This document shows, piece by piece, positions 1 through 5,416 of a stretch of DNA of 5,416 bases. This stretch comes from Alphaproteobacteria bacterium (lineage in GTDB: Bacteria > Pseudomonadota > Alphaproteobacteria > ATCC43930 > CGMCC-115725), in the NCBI GenBank assembly GCA_030040495.1, contig JASHTP010000309.1:1-5416 (forward strand). The letters run 5' to 3'. Positions within the stretch are counted from its first letter, which is position 1, and every line of letters begins with the position of its first letter. The notes beneath the pieces are model-generated. The model searched no databases. It saw only the letters and a list, made by a program, of their open reading frames with translations, and was not told the DNA's origin. The position numbers were made by a program, and so were the translations under genes.

Positions 1-585
1 GAGATTCTGCCCGGCATCGCGCTGCTGCCGGAGCTGCTGGCGCGGCTCGAGGCGCCGGCAGCGATCGGCCTCATCGCCGATCCGCCGGCGCCCTATCCCG
101 CCCTCACCGAAGCCATGCTGCCGCTGGGCGACGATCGCCGCGCTTACGATCGGGTCTCGGCCTTCCTCTTCCTGTCGAGCGACGGCTGGAGCGAGGCGCG
201 CCAGGCGCTGCTCGAAGCGAGCCTCGCGCGGCGGCCGCGCCCGCTCATCGTCGGCAACCCCGACATCGTCTCGCCCGAGCCGCAAGGCATGACGGCGGAG
301 CCCGGCCTCTATGCTCACCGCATCGCCGAAGCGACCGGGGTCGAGCCGGTCTTCTGCGGCAAGCCATTCGCACCGATCTACGATCGCGTGCGCGCCCTCC
401 ATCCGCAGATCGCGCCGGCGCGCGTCCTCTGCGTCGGCGACACCTTGCACACCGACATCCTCGGCGGCCGCGCCATGGGCTTCCGCAGCTTGCTGGTCGA
501 GGACGGGTTCTGTCGCGGCCGGGACGCGCTGGCGCTCGCCGCCGAGTGCGGCATCTGGCCCGATTTCATCGCACCGCGGCTATAG
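1..585 (+). CDS. Class IIA HAD-superfamily hydrolase, C-terminal part (5' end outside window)
   Basis: The frame is open from the first base to the TAG at 583-585, so this is the 3' portion (194 codons) of a gene that starts upstream. It matches the second half of class IIA haloacid dehalogenase-type phosphatases, cytoplasmic enzymes that hydrolyse phosphate esters using an Asp nucleophile and Mg2+. Visible marks are the GNPD segment at about 253-264 that ends the cap region, the motif III lysine in GKPF (358-369), and the motif IV acidic loop GDTLHTD (436-456) that binds the metal. The final stretch, with GxRSLLVxDG-like spacing, is usual for the family. The nucleophile motif DxD would lie in the missing N-terminus. 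The family resembles the TIGR01459 group common in Alphaproteobacteria; the substrate cannot be told. It runs in the same direction as the deaminase-like gene, but a 96-base gap with a separate ribosome binding site argues against tight coupling. Confidence 0.85.
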   Translation, partial: EILPGIALLPELLARLEAPAAIGLIADPPAPYPALTEAMLPLGDDRRAYDRVSAFLFLSSDGWSEARQALLEASLARRPRPLIVGNPDIVSPEPQGMTAEPGLYAHRIAEATGVEPVFCGKPFAPIYDRVRALHPQIAPARVLCVGDTLHTDILGGRAMGFRSLLVEDGFCRGRDALALAAECGIWPDFIAPRL

Positions 586-607
586 GCCGTGCGCTCTCCC
601 CGATTTG

Positions 608-636
608 TTGCAACGATCGCGGCTTCGGCGTAATCA
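608..636 (+). promoter_or_regulatory. Weak candidate sigma-70 promoter for the deaminase-like gene
   Basis: The 96-base gap 586-681 holds a TTGCAA element at 608-613 (4 of 6 with TTGACA) and, after 17 bases, TAATCA at 631-636, a poor -10 match. It would give a leader of roughly 40 bases. The spacing is right and the patch is AT-richer than its surroundings, but the -10 is weak, so this is only a candidate. No convincing terminator for the upstream HAD gene was seen in the gap. Confidence 0.25.
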
Positions 637-665
637 ATCGACAGGTTCGGCATCGCCGTCGCAGC

Positions 666-674
666 AGGAAAAGG
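666..674 (+). promoter_or_regulatory. Shine-Dalgarno sequence deciding the start at 682
   Basis: AGGAAAAGG lies seven bases before the ATG at 682. It is the clearest ribosome binding site in the window. It fixes the start of the proline-rich protein at 682 rather than at the internal ATGs at 715 (residue 12) or 1024 (residue 115). The long proline-rich leader is therefore very likely translated. Confidence 0.7.
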
Positions 675-681
675 TAAGCGC

Positions 682-1827
682 ATGGTCCGCTACCCGCCGC
701 CGCCAACCAAATTCATGCCGCGGGTGACGCAGCCTCGCCCCGCTGCTTCGGCCCGGCGGCCGCAGGTCGCGCCGCCCCGTCCCACGGTAAAGCCACCCGC
801 CCCGTTGCAGCGTCGGGCCGCACCCCCGCCCCCCGCTGTCCCGCCGCCGGGCGGTCGCCGCCCGCAGGTCTTGCCGCCGTCGGTCGTCGCTCCGCTGTCT
901 CGACCGCCGGCGCCGCCCCGCCCGAATGTTGCCGTCTCGCTGCGGCCGTCCCGTCCGCCGCAAGCGACTCACCCGCCCCGGCCGGCAGCGCCTCCGGTCT
1001 TGCAGCCGGCAAAATTCGAGGACATGAACCTGGAGCTCGGCACCAGCAAGCAGGGCGGCTGGCGCAAGCAGGGCAGTGTGCCCAAGCGGCGGCCACGGCG
1101 AAGCTATTCCAGCGAGCGTCCCCTTCAGGTGCTGAAACATCTCGCGACCATCCTGTTCTTCTGGGTCAAGCAGAAGGTGAGCGAGACCCAGGAAGTGCAG
1201 ATCATGTACGCGAAGGGCAATCTGTTCATCGCCACCAACGCCGATGCGGAGGCGCTAAAGCTGCTGAAGCTGCTCAACCTGAAGAGCGCGCTGCAGATGT
1301 ACGGCGGCAAGTATTCGAAGATGGGCAAAGTTTCCCTGCGTCACAGCGAGAAGCTCAAAGGGCTGATCTCGGGATCGCGGAAGTACAGCGAGACCAAGGG
1401 GATCGCCAAGATTCTGGCCGAGGCCAACGACACGCTGTCGGCGTTTCAGATCACCCTCAAAAAGAAAAGCATCGATACCGCGTTCGCCGGCACCGGCAAG
1501 ATCTACGTGCTGCTCGGCGAAGAGGATGGCCGGCATGCCGAGGAAAAGCTGATGGACCTGCTCGAGCTCTCGGGCAGCAAGGAGAATGTGGTCCTCGCCG
1601 GCAAGAAGCGTCCTTGCGGCACTTGTCTCGGGCGCATCGAGAATGTGCGCAGCAAAGGCTATTCGATCACGGCCGGGGCGAACCCGGGATTGGTCTGGAA
1701 GCAACGCTTCGAGGCGCAGTCGTCGGAAGTGCAGCGATCCACCGTCGATGTCGTGAAGAGCAAAGACCAGTTTGTCTCCGAGATCGGCCAGGGTTACGCC
1801 TCGGAATCCGATTCCGAGGCCGAATAG
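682..1827 (+). CDS. Proline-rich leader protein with C-terminal cytidine-deaminase-like (toxin-type) domain
   Basis: This is a 381-residue protein. Residues 1-110 are a disordered-looking leader with 39 prolines, 15 arginines and no Asp or Glu. Residues 111-255 are basic and predicted mixed alpha/beta, with a short hydrophobic patch at 154-162 (too short for a membrane span) and a strand-like NLFIATN at 180-186. Residues about 255-345 carry the zinc signature of the cytidine deaminase fold: a strand (KIYVLLG), then HAEEKL with His285 and catalytic Glu287, then KRPCGTC with Cys312 and Cys315. The order HAE then PCxxC, 25 residues apart, is typical of this superfamily. The flanking sequence does not look like housekeeping Cdd, TadA or dCMP deaminase, and recalls the nucleic-acid deaminase domains of bacterial polymorphic toxins. 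Substrate and family are inferred; deamination of a base in DNA, RNA or a nucleotide is expected. No signal peptide is seen. The tail ASESDSEAE is acidic. GC is lower than in neighbouring genes, suggesting transfer. No immunity-like gene follows; the next gene is convergent and overlaps by 34 bases. Confidence 0.8.
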   Translation: MVRYPPPPTKFMPRVTQPRPAASARRPQVAPPRPTVKPPAPLQRRAAPPPPAVPPPGGRRPQVLPPSVVAPLSRPPAPPRPNVAVSLRPSRPPQATHPPRPAAPPVLQPAKFEDMNLELGTSKQGGWRKQGSVPKRRPRRSYSSERPLQVLKHLATILFFWVKQKVSETQEVQIMYAKGNLFIATNADAEALKLLKLLNLKSALQMYGGKYSKMGKVSLRHSEKLKGLISGSRKYSETKGIAKILAEANDTLSAFQITLKKKSIDTAFAGTGKIYVLLGEEDGRHAEEKLMDLLELSGSKENVVLAGKKRPCGTCLGRIENVRSKGYSITAGANPGLVWKQRFEAQSSEVQRSTVDVVKSKDQFVSEIGQGYASESDSEAE

Positions 1828-2750
1828 CGCGCGGGCGCACGCCGGTCGAGGCCGAACGCGCCGCGCAGCAGGTTGCGCAGCCAGAGATTGGCCGGGTCCT
1901 GGTCGACCGCCTCGTGCCAATAGAGATAAAGGTCGAGCGTCGGCGTCTCGACCGGCAGCGGCAGCACGCGATTGCCGAAGCCGCGATTGAGCACGCCGGC
2001 ATAGCGCTCCGGCATGGTGAGCACGAGGTCGGTCTCGCTGACCAGGCGAAAGGCCGCGACGTAGTTGCGGCAGCGCAGCCGGACCCGGCGGTGAAGGCCG
2101 CGCTCGGCGAGCGTCAGGTCCTCGAAGCCCGGCCCTTTGCGGCGCGACGTCACCATGACGTGCGCCTGCGCCAGATAGGCGTCGAGCCCGAAGCCGCGGC
2201 GGATCGCGGGATGGGCCTTGCGCGCCACCACCACCAGCCGGTCGGCGGCGACGCGCTCGCGGCGGACGCTGTCGCCGAGCGGCAGCGGCACGTCGAGGGC
2301 GAGGTCGAGCGCACCCGCGGCGAGCCCGACCTCGAGATTGCGCCGCGCCACCTGCACGCTGCGGAGATCGACGAGCGGCGACGCGCGGGCGATGCGGGAC
2401 ATCACCGGCGGCAGCACCAGCAGCTCCACCGGGTCGCGCATCGCCACGGTGAAGCGCGCCTCGCTGCGCCGGGGATCGAAGCGGCCGGCTTCGCTCAGCA
2501 GCCGGTCGAGCTCGCCCAGCGAGCGGCGCAGCGGCGCGATCAGGCCGCGCGTCAGCGGCGTCGGCGCCAAGGCGCGGCCCTGGCGGACGAAGAGCGGATC
2601 GTCGAACAGCAGGCGCAGCCGCGCCAGCGCGTGGCTGATCGCCGGCTGCGTCAGATTGAGCTTCTCGCCGGCGCGGCTGACGCCGCCTTCGCCGTAGATC
2701 GCCTCGAGCACGACGAGCAGGTTGAGGTCGAGCGTTTTGATATTCGGCAT
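1794..2750 (-). CDS. LysR-type transcriptional regulator
   Basis: This is a 318-residue protein of normal LysR length (about 300-320). The N-terminus has the family's winged helix-turn-helix: DLNLLVVLEAI at 8-18, then SRAGEKLNLTQPAISHALARL at about 25-45, followed by the wing DPLFVRQGRALAPTPLT. The remainder fits the two-lobed effector-binding domain, which usually senses a small molecule and acts as a tetramer on DNA. The ATG at 2748-2750 (MPNIKTLDLN) is preferred over an in-frame TTG at 2769-2771, because LysR proteins usually begin just before this segment and the best minus-strand promoter would start transcription near 2753. No clear Shine-Dalgarno sequence is seen, so the message may be nearly leaderless. 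It diverges from the acyl-CoA dehydrogenase gene, its probable target. Its last residues, ASESDSEA, are encoded by the palindrome shared with the convergent gene and may be an altered end. The effector is unknown. Confidence 0.93.
   Translation of the reverse strand: MPNIKTLDLNLLVVLEAIYGEGGVSRAGEKLNLTQPAISHALARLRLLFDDPLFVRQGRALAPTPLTRGLIAPLRRSLGELDRLLSEAGRFDPRRSEARFTVAMRDPVELLVLPPVMSRIARASPLVDLRSVQVARRNLEVGLAAGALDLALDVPLPLGDSVRRERVAADRLVVVARKAHPAIRRGFGLDAYLAQAHVMVTSRRKGPGFEDLTLAERGLHRRVRLRCRNYVAAFRLVSETDLVLTMPERYAGVLNRGFGNRVLPLPVETPTLDLYLYWHEAVDQDPANLWLRNLLRGAFGLDRRAPARYSASESDSEA
1798..1820. repeat. Perfect palindrome at the convergent gene ends, possible bidirectional hairpin
   Basis: The 11-base arm GCCTCGGAATC (1798-1808) is followed by a single central C and then its exact reverse complement GATTCCGAGGC (1810-1820). 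As RNA it would fold into a 10-base-pair stem with a three-base loop from either strand. It lies inside the overlap of the deaminase-like and LysR genes, where both end. A bidirectional transcription-ending or mRNA-stabilising role is plausible, but no T tract follows on either side, so it is not a standard intrinsic terminator. Confidence 0.7.
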
Positions 2751-2759
2751 GTCGATGGA

Positions 2760-2788
2760 TTTGTATGCCAAATATTCATTTTTGTCAT
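2760..2788 (-). promoter_or_regulatory. Candidate promoter for the LysR gene
   Basis: Read on the minus strand, ATGACA (2788-2783) matches TTGACA at five of six positions. After exactly 17 bases it is followed by TACAAA (2765-2760), four of six with TATAAT. Transcription would begin around 2753, only a few bases before the ATG at 2750. The element sits in the AT-rich part of an otherwise GC-rich region, which adds weight. Confidence 0.45.
2761..2788 (+). promoter_or_regulatory. Candidate promoter and LysR-box region for the acyl-CoA dehydrogenase gene
   Basis: On the plus strand TTGTAT (2761-2766) and TGTCAT (2783-2788) lie 16 bases apart, giving a weak promoter that physically overlaps the one for LysR on the other strand. 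Within it, 2765-2779 reads ATG, nine bases, CAT. This is a dyad containing the T-N11-A pattern (2766-2778) that LysR-type proteins commonly bind. Binding here would affect both genes. The T-N11-A motif is short and can occur by chance. Confidence 0.35.
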
Positions 2789-2833
2789 GGGCGGCGCCGG
2801 CCTACCCTCCTGCATCGGACGGGCAGGTGCGCC

Positions 2834-4039
2834 ATGGATTTCCGCTATTCCGACAAGGTCGAGGCGCTGCGGCGGCGGCTCTGCGCCTTCATGGACGAGC
2901 ACATCTATCCCAACGAGAAGCGCTACGCGGCGGAGATCGCCGAGGGCGATCGTTGGCAGCCGTCTGCGCTGATGGAAGAGCTCAAGGCCAAGGCGCGCGC
3001 CGCCGGGCTCTGGAACCTCTTCCTGCCGGAGTCCGAATACGGCGCCGGGCTCTCCAATCTCGACTATGCGCCGCTTTGCGAGATCATGGGCCGCTCGGAG
3101 CTGGCGCCCGAGGCCTGCAACTGCTCGGCGCCGGACACCGGCAACATGGAGGTGCTCGAGCGTTACGGCACCGCGGCGCAGAAGCGGCAATGGTTGGAGC
3201 CGCTGCTCGAAGGCCGGATCCGCTCCGCCTTCGCCATGACCGAGCCCGATGTCGCCTCCTCCGACGCCACCAACATCCGCGCGACGATCCGGCGCCAGGG
3301 CGACCAGTATGTCATCATCGGCCGCAAATGGTGGGCGACGGGCGCGCCCGATCGCCGCTGCAAGCTCCTCATCGTCATGGGCCAGACCGATCCCGCCAAC
3401 CCCGACCCGCACCGCCGGCAATCGATGATCCTGGTGCCCAAGGACGCGCCCGGCGTCACCGTCATCCGCGCGCTGCCGGTCTTCGGCTTCGACCACGCGC
3501 CCACCGGCCATGGCGAGGTCGCGTTCGAGGATGTGCGCGTCCCCGCCGCGAACCTGCTGCTCGGCGAGGGCCGCGGCTTCGAGATCGCGCAGGGAAGGCT
3601 CGGGCCGGGCCGGATCCATCACTGCATGCGCGCCATCGGCCTTGCCGAGCGCGTGCTCGAGGCGATGTGCCGGAGGGTGAGATCGCGCGTCGCCTTCGGC
3701 CGGCCGATCGCCGAGCAGACGGTGACGCTGGAGCGCATCGCCGAGGCGCGCATCCAGATCGACCAGGCGCGCCTCCTCGTGCTCGACGCCGCCGACAAGA
3801 TGGATCGCCTCGGCAACAAGCGGGCGCGGGCCGAGATCGCCATGATCAAGGTCGCGGTGCCCGCCATGCTGTGCCAGGTGGTCGACATGGCGATCCAGGC
3901 CCATGGCGCCGCCGGCGTCACCGAGGATTTCGGCCTTGCCGCCGCCTATGCCAATGCCCGCGCGCTGCGCATCGTCGACGGCCCCGACGAGGTGCACCGC
4001 AACCAGATCGGCCAGCTCGAGCTCAGGAAATACGGCTGA
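2834..4039 (+). CDS. Acyl-CoA dehydrogenase family protein (ACAD10/11-like)
   Basis: This 401-residue protein is expected to be a cytoplasmic FAD enzyme that introduces the alpha,beta double bond into an acyl-CoA and passes electrons to electron-transfer flavoprotein. The N-terminal helical domain covers about 1-125. The FAD-contacting FAMTEPDVASSDATN begins at residue 133, and the beta-domain GRKWWATGA and the GEVAFEDVRVPAANLLLGEGRGF segment (ending at 249) follow. RVAFGRP at 285-291 starts the C-terminal helical domain. Near the end, DGPDEVHR (382-389) occupies the place of the catalytic-base motif. Asp at 382 instead of the usual Glu is characteristic of the ACAD10/11-like branch as I know it. 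The start ATG at 2834 is chosen over an in-frame ATG at 2765 because homologues begin near MDFRYSDKV and an AGG lies about seven bases upstream. The 24 extra residues of the longer form (HGRRRPTLLHR) do not look conserved. The chain length of the substrate is unknown. Regulation by the divergent LysR gene is likely. Confidence 0.92.
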   Translation: MDFRYSDKVEALRRRLCAFMDEHIYPNEKRYAAEIAEGDRWQPSALMEELKAKARAAGLWNLFLPESEYGAGLSNLDYAPLCEIMGRSELAPEACNCSAPDTGNMEVLERYGTAAQKRQWLEPLLEGRIRSAFAMTEPDVASSDATNIRATIRRQGDQYVIIGRKWWATGAPDRRCKLLIVMGQTDPANPDPHRRQSMILVPKDAPGVTVIRALPVFGFDHAPTGHGEVAFEDVRVPAANLLLGEGRGFEIAQGRLGPGRIHHCMRAIGLAERVLEAMCRRVRSRVAFGRPIAEQTVTLERIAEARIQIDQARLLVLDAADKMDRLGNKRARAEIAMIKVAVPAMLCQVVDMAIQAHGAAGVTEDFGLAAAYANARALRIVDGPDEVHRNQIGQLELRKYG

Positions 4040-4045
4040 TCCGCC

Positions 4046-5416
4046 TCACCCGCCGACGCGCTGCAGCGCGGCGCGGACGCGACCGAGCGCGGCTTCGGCC
4101 TCGGCGAGGCGCTCGCGCTGCTCCTCCACCACCTCGGGCTTGGCCTTGGCGATGAACTGCTCGTTGCCGAGCTTGCGGCCGATCTTGTCGATCTCGCCCG
4201 CGATCCCCGCCGCCTCCTTGGCGAGCCGCGCGCGCTCCTTGTCGAGATCGACGGATCCGGCCAGGTCGAGCGACACGGTCGCGCCGCCGGCCACCACCTG
4301 AATCGCGCTCTTGGCGGCGCGCAGCCGCTCGCGCGCCGCGGCATCGGCCTCTGCGATCCCCGAGAGCCGCGCCAGGCGCCGGATCGCCTCGCCGTGCCGC
4401 TGGATCCACCGGCGCCCATCCTCGCCGATCTCGAGCACCGAGGCGGCGATCTCGCTCGCCGCCGGCACGTTCATCTCCGACCGCGCCGTGCGCATCGCCG
4501 AGATCAGCTCGACCACCCAATCCATCTCCGCCATCGCGGCGCGGTCGACGAGCGCGGGCGCGAAGCGCGGCCAAGGCGCCGAGATCAGCAGCCCACCCGC
4601 GCCCGACGTGAACTGCTTCCACAGCACCTCGGTGATGAACGGCATCAGCGGATGCAGCAGATGGACGAGCTCGCCCAGCACCCACGCGGTCGTGGCGCGC
4701 GTCTCGGCCTTGGCCGCTTCGTCCTCGCCGGCGAGGATCGGCTTGGTGAATTCGAGATACCAGTCGCAGAAGCTGCCCCAGGTGAAGTGGTAGAGCGCGC
4801 CCGCGGCCTCGTTGAACTTGTAGTCGGCGATGGCGGCGGCGACGCGGGCGCCGGTCTCGGCCAGCGCGCCGGCGATCCAGCGGTTGACCGTGAGCCGCGC
4901 CGCGCCGGGATCGAAGCCGGGCGACAGCCTGCAGCCGTTCATCTCGGCGTAGCGCGCCGCGTTCCACAGCTTGGTGGCGAAGTTGCGATAGCCCTCGACC
5001 CGCGATTCCGCCAGCTTGATGTCGCGGCCCTGGGCCGCGAGCGCCGCCAGCGTGAAGCGCAGCGCATCGGTGCCGTAGCGCTCGATGAGCGCGAGCGGGT
5101 CGATGATGTTGCCCTTCGACTTCGACATCTTCTGGCCGCGCTCGTCGCGCACCAGCGCGTGGATGTAGACGGTGCGGAACGGCACCTCGCCCATGAACTT
5201 GCAGCCGAGCATCATCATCCGCGCCACCCAGAAGAAGATGATGTCGAAGCCGGTGACCAGCACGTCGGTCGGGTAGTAGCGCTTGAGCTCCTTCGTCGCC
5301 TCGGGCCAGCCGAGCGTCGAGAACGGCCACAGGCCGGAGGAGAACCAGGTGTCGAGCACGTCGGGGTCGCGCTCGAGCGGGGTGGGCTTGCCGTAATGCT
5401 TCGCCGCGGCCGCCTG
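4046..5416 (-). CDS. valS: Valine--tRNA ligase, C-terminal half (5' end outside window)
   Basis: The frame is open from the right edge to the TGA at 4046-4048, giving 456 residues of a protein usually near 900. It charges tRNA-Val with valine in the cytoplasm. From the edge inward come PDVLDTWFSSGLWPFSTLGWP, the second part of the class I catalytic domain (GFDIIFFWVARM), and the ATP-binding KMSKS loop encoded at 5117-5131 within GQKMSKSKGN. These are followed by GRDIKL, which is typical of ValRS over IleRS and LeuRS, then the anticodon-binding helical domain (FNEAAGALYHFTWGSFCDWYLEFTKP region). A C-terminal arm rich in charged coiled-coil residues (LDKERARLAKEA to the end) contacts tRNA. The HIGH motif and the editing domain lie outside the window. 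It converges on the acyl-CoA dehydrogenase gene with only six bases between the two stop codons. No frameshift or internal stop is seen. Confidence 0.97.
   Translation of the reverse strand, partial: QAAAAKHYGKPTPLERDPDVLDTWFSSGLWPFSTLGWPEATKELKRYYPTDVLVTGFDIIFFWVARMMMLGCKFMGEVPFRTVYIHALVRDERGQKMSKSKGNIIDPLALIERYGTDALRFTLAALAAQGRDIKLAESRVEGYRNFATKLWNAARYAEMNGCRLSPGFDPGAARLTVNRWIAGALAETGARVAAAIADYKFNEAAGALYHFTWGSFCDWYLEFTKPILAGEDEAAKAETRATTAWVLGELVHLLHPLMPFITEVLWKQFTSGAGGLLISAPWPRFAPALVDRAAMAEMDWVVELISAMRTARSEMNVPAASEIAASVLEIGEDGRRWIQRHGEAIRRLARLSGIAEADAAARERLRAAKSAIQVVAGGATVSLDLAGSVDLDKERARLAKEAAGIAGEIDKIGRKLGNEQFIAKAKPEVVEEQRERLAEAEAALGRVRAALQRVGG

Noticed and set aside
634..1140. Minus-strand frames opposite the proline-rich leader
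   Set aside because: These are Arg/Gly/Ala-rich translations that mirror CCN codons. The plus strand has a good Shine-Dalgarno sequence and continues into a recognisable domain.
1140..1170. Possible transmembrane helix in the deaminase-like protein (residues 154-162)
   Set aside because: The hydrophobic run is only about nine residues and is flanked closely by lysines and polar residues, so it is too short to cross a membrane.
1255..1920. Long minus-strand reading frame opposite the deaminase-like gene
   Set aside because: The translation has low-complexity Arg/Ala/Gly-rich composition and no family features. It overlaps both the deaminase-like gene and the end of the LysR gene, which have clear motifs.
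2765..2767. ATG as an upstream start for the acyl-CoA dehydrogenase
   Set aside because: It would place the coding region over the promoter and operator area and add 24 residues unlike the family's N-terminus. The ATG at 2834 has a better ribosome binding site.
2769..2771. TTG as an upstream start for the LysR gene
   Set aside because: It adds seven unconserved residues, has no Shine-Dalgarno sequence, and would lie upstream of the likely transcription start.
1614..2972. 452-codon plus-strand frame across the LysR gene
   Set aside because: It is composed of Arg/Ala/Glu/Gln-rich low-complexity sequence with no recognisable domain, and the minus strand encodes a complete LysR protein over the same bases.
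2651..3997. 448-codon minus-strand frame opposite the acyl-CoA dehydrogenase
   Set aside because: It is His/Asp/Gly/Arg-rich with no domain, the usual mirror product of a GC-rich coding strand. The plus-strand frame has a full set of acyl-CoA dehydrogenase motifs.
4040..4045. Terminator between the acyl-CoA dehydrogenase and valS genes
   Set aside because: Only six bases separate the convergent stop codons, and no GC-rich stem followed by a T tract was seen there.

Overview
The window reads as a GC-rich chromosomal segment, probably from an alphaproteobacterium. That placement is an inference of modest confidence. It rests on the base composition, on the class IIA HAD phosphatase family seen at the left edge, and on the mix of a LysR regulator, an acyl-CoA dehydrogenase and valS. 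There are five protein genes and no rRNA, tRNA, CRISPR array or insertion sequence.

Layout: (1) Positions 1-585, plus strand, hold the C-terminal part of a class IIA HAD-superfamily hydrolase whose start lies outside the window. (2) After a 96-base gap, 682-1827, plus strand, encodes a 381-residue protein. It has an arginine-containing proline-rich leader of about 110 residues without acidic residues, a basic middle region, and a C-terminal zinc-dependent deaminase-type signature (HAE at 285-287, PCGTC at 311-315). This resembles the deaminase domains of bacterial polymorphic toxins and is the most interesting gene here. (3) 1794-2750, minus strand, is a LysR-type regulator that converges on gene 2 and overlaps its 3' end. 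(4) 2834-4039, plus strand, is an acyl-CoA dehydrogenase-family flavoenzyme divergent from the LysR gene. (5) 4046-5416, minus strand, is the C-terminal half of valyl-tRNA synthetase (valS), continuing past the right edge.

The LysR and acyl-CoA dehydrogenase genes form a classical divergent regulator-target pair. They share an 83-base AT-richer gap with overlapping promoter-like elements on both strands, so the regulator plausibly controls both itself and the dehydrogenase. The HAD hydrolase and valS look like ordinary chromosomal genes.

The deaminase-like gene lies between these ordinary genes. Its 3' two-thirds is visibly poorer in GC than its neighbours (55-57% in two sampled 60-base lines, against 73-82% in lines from the dehydrogenase and LysR genes). 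It has its own Shine-Dalgarno sequence and has no same-strand partner that could be an immunity gene. A 23-base perfect palindrome sits exactly where it meets the LysR gene. The palindrome is in phase with both reading frames, so both proteins end in the same eight residues.
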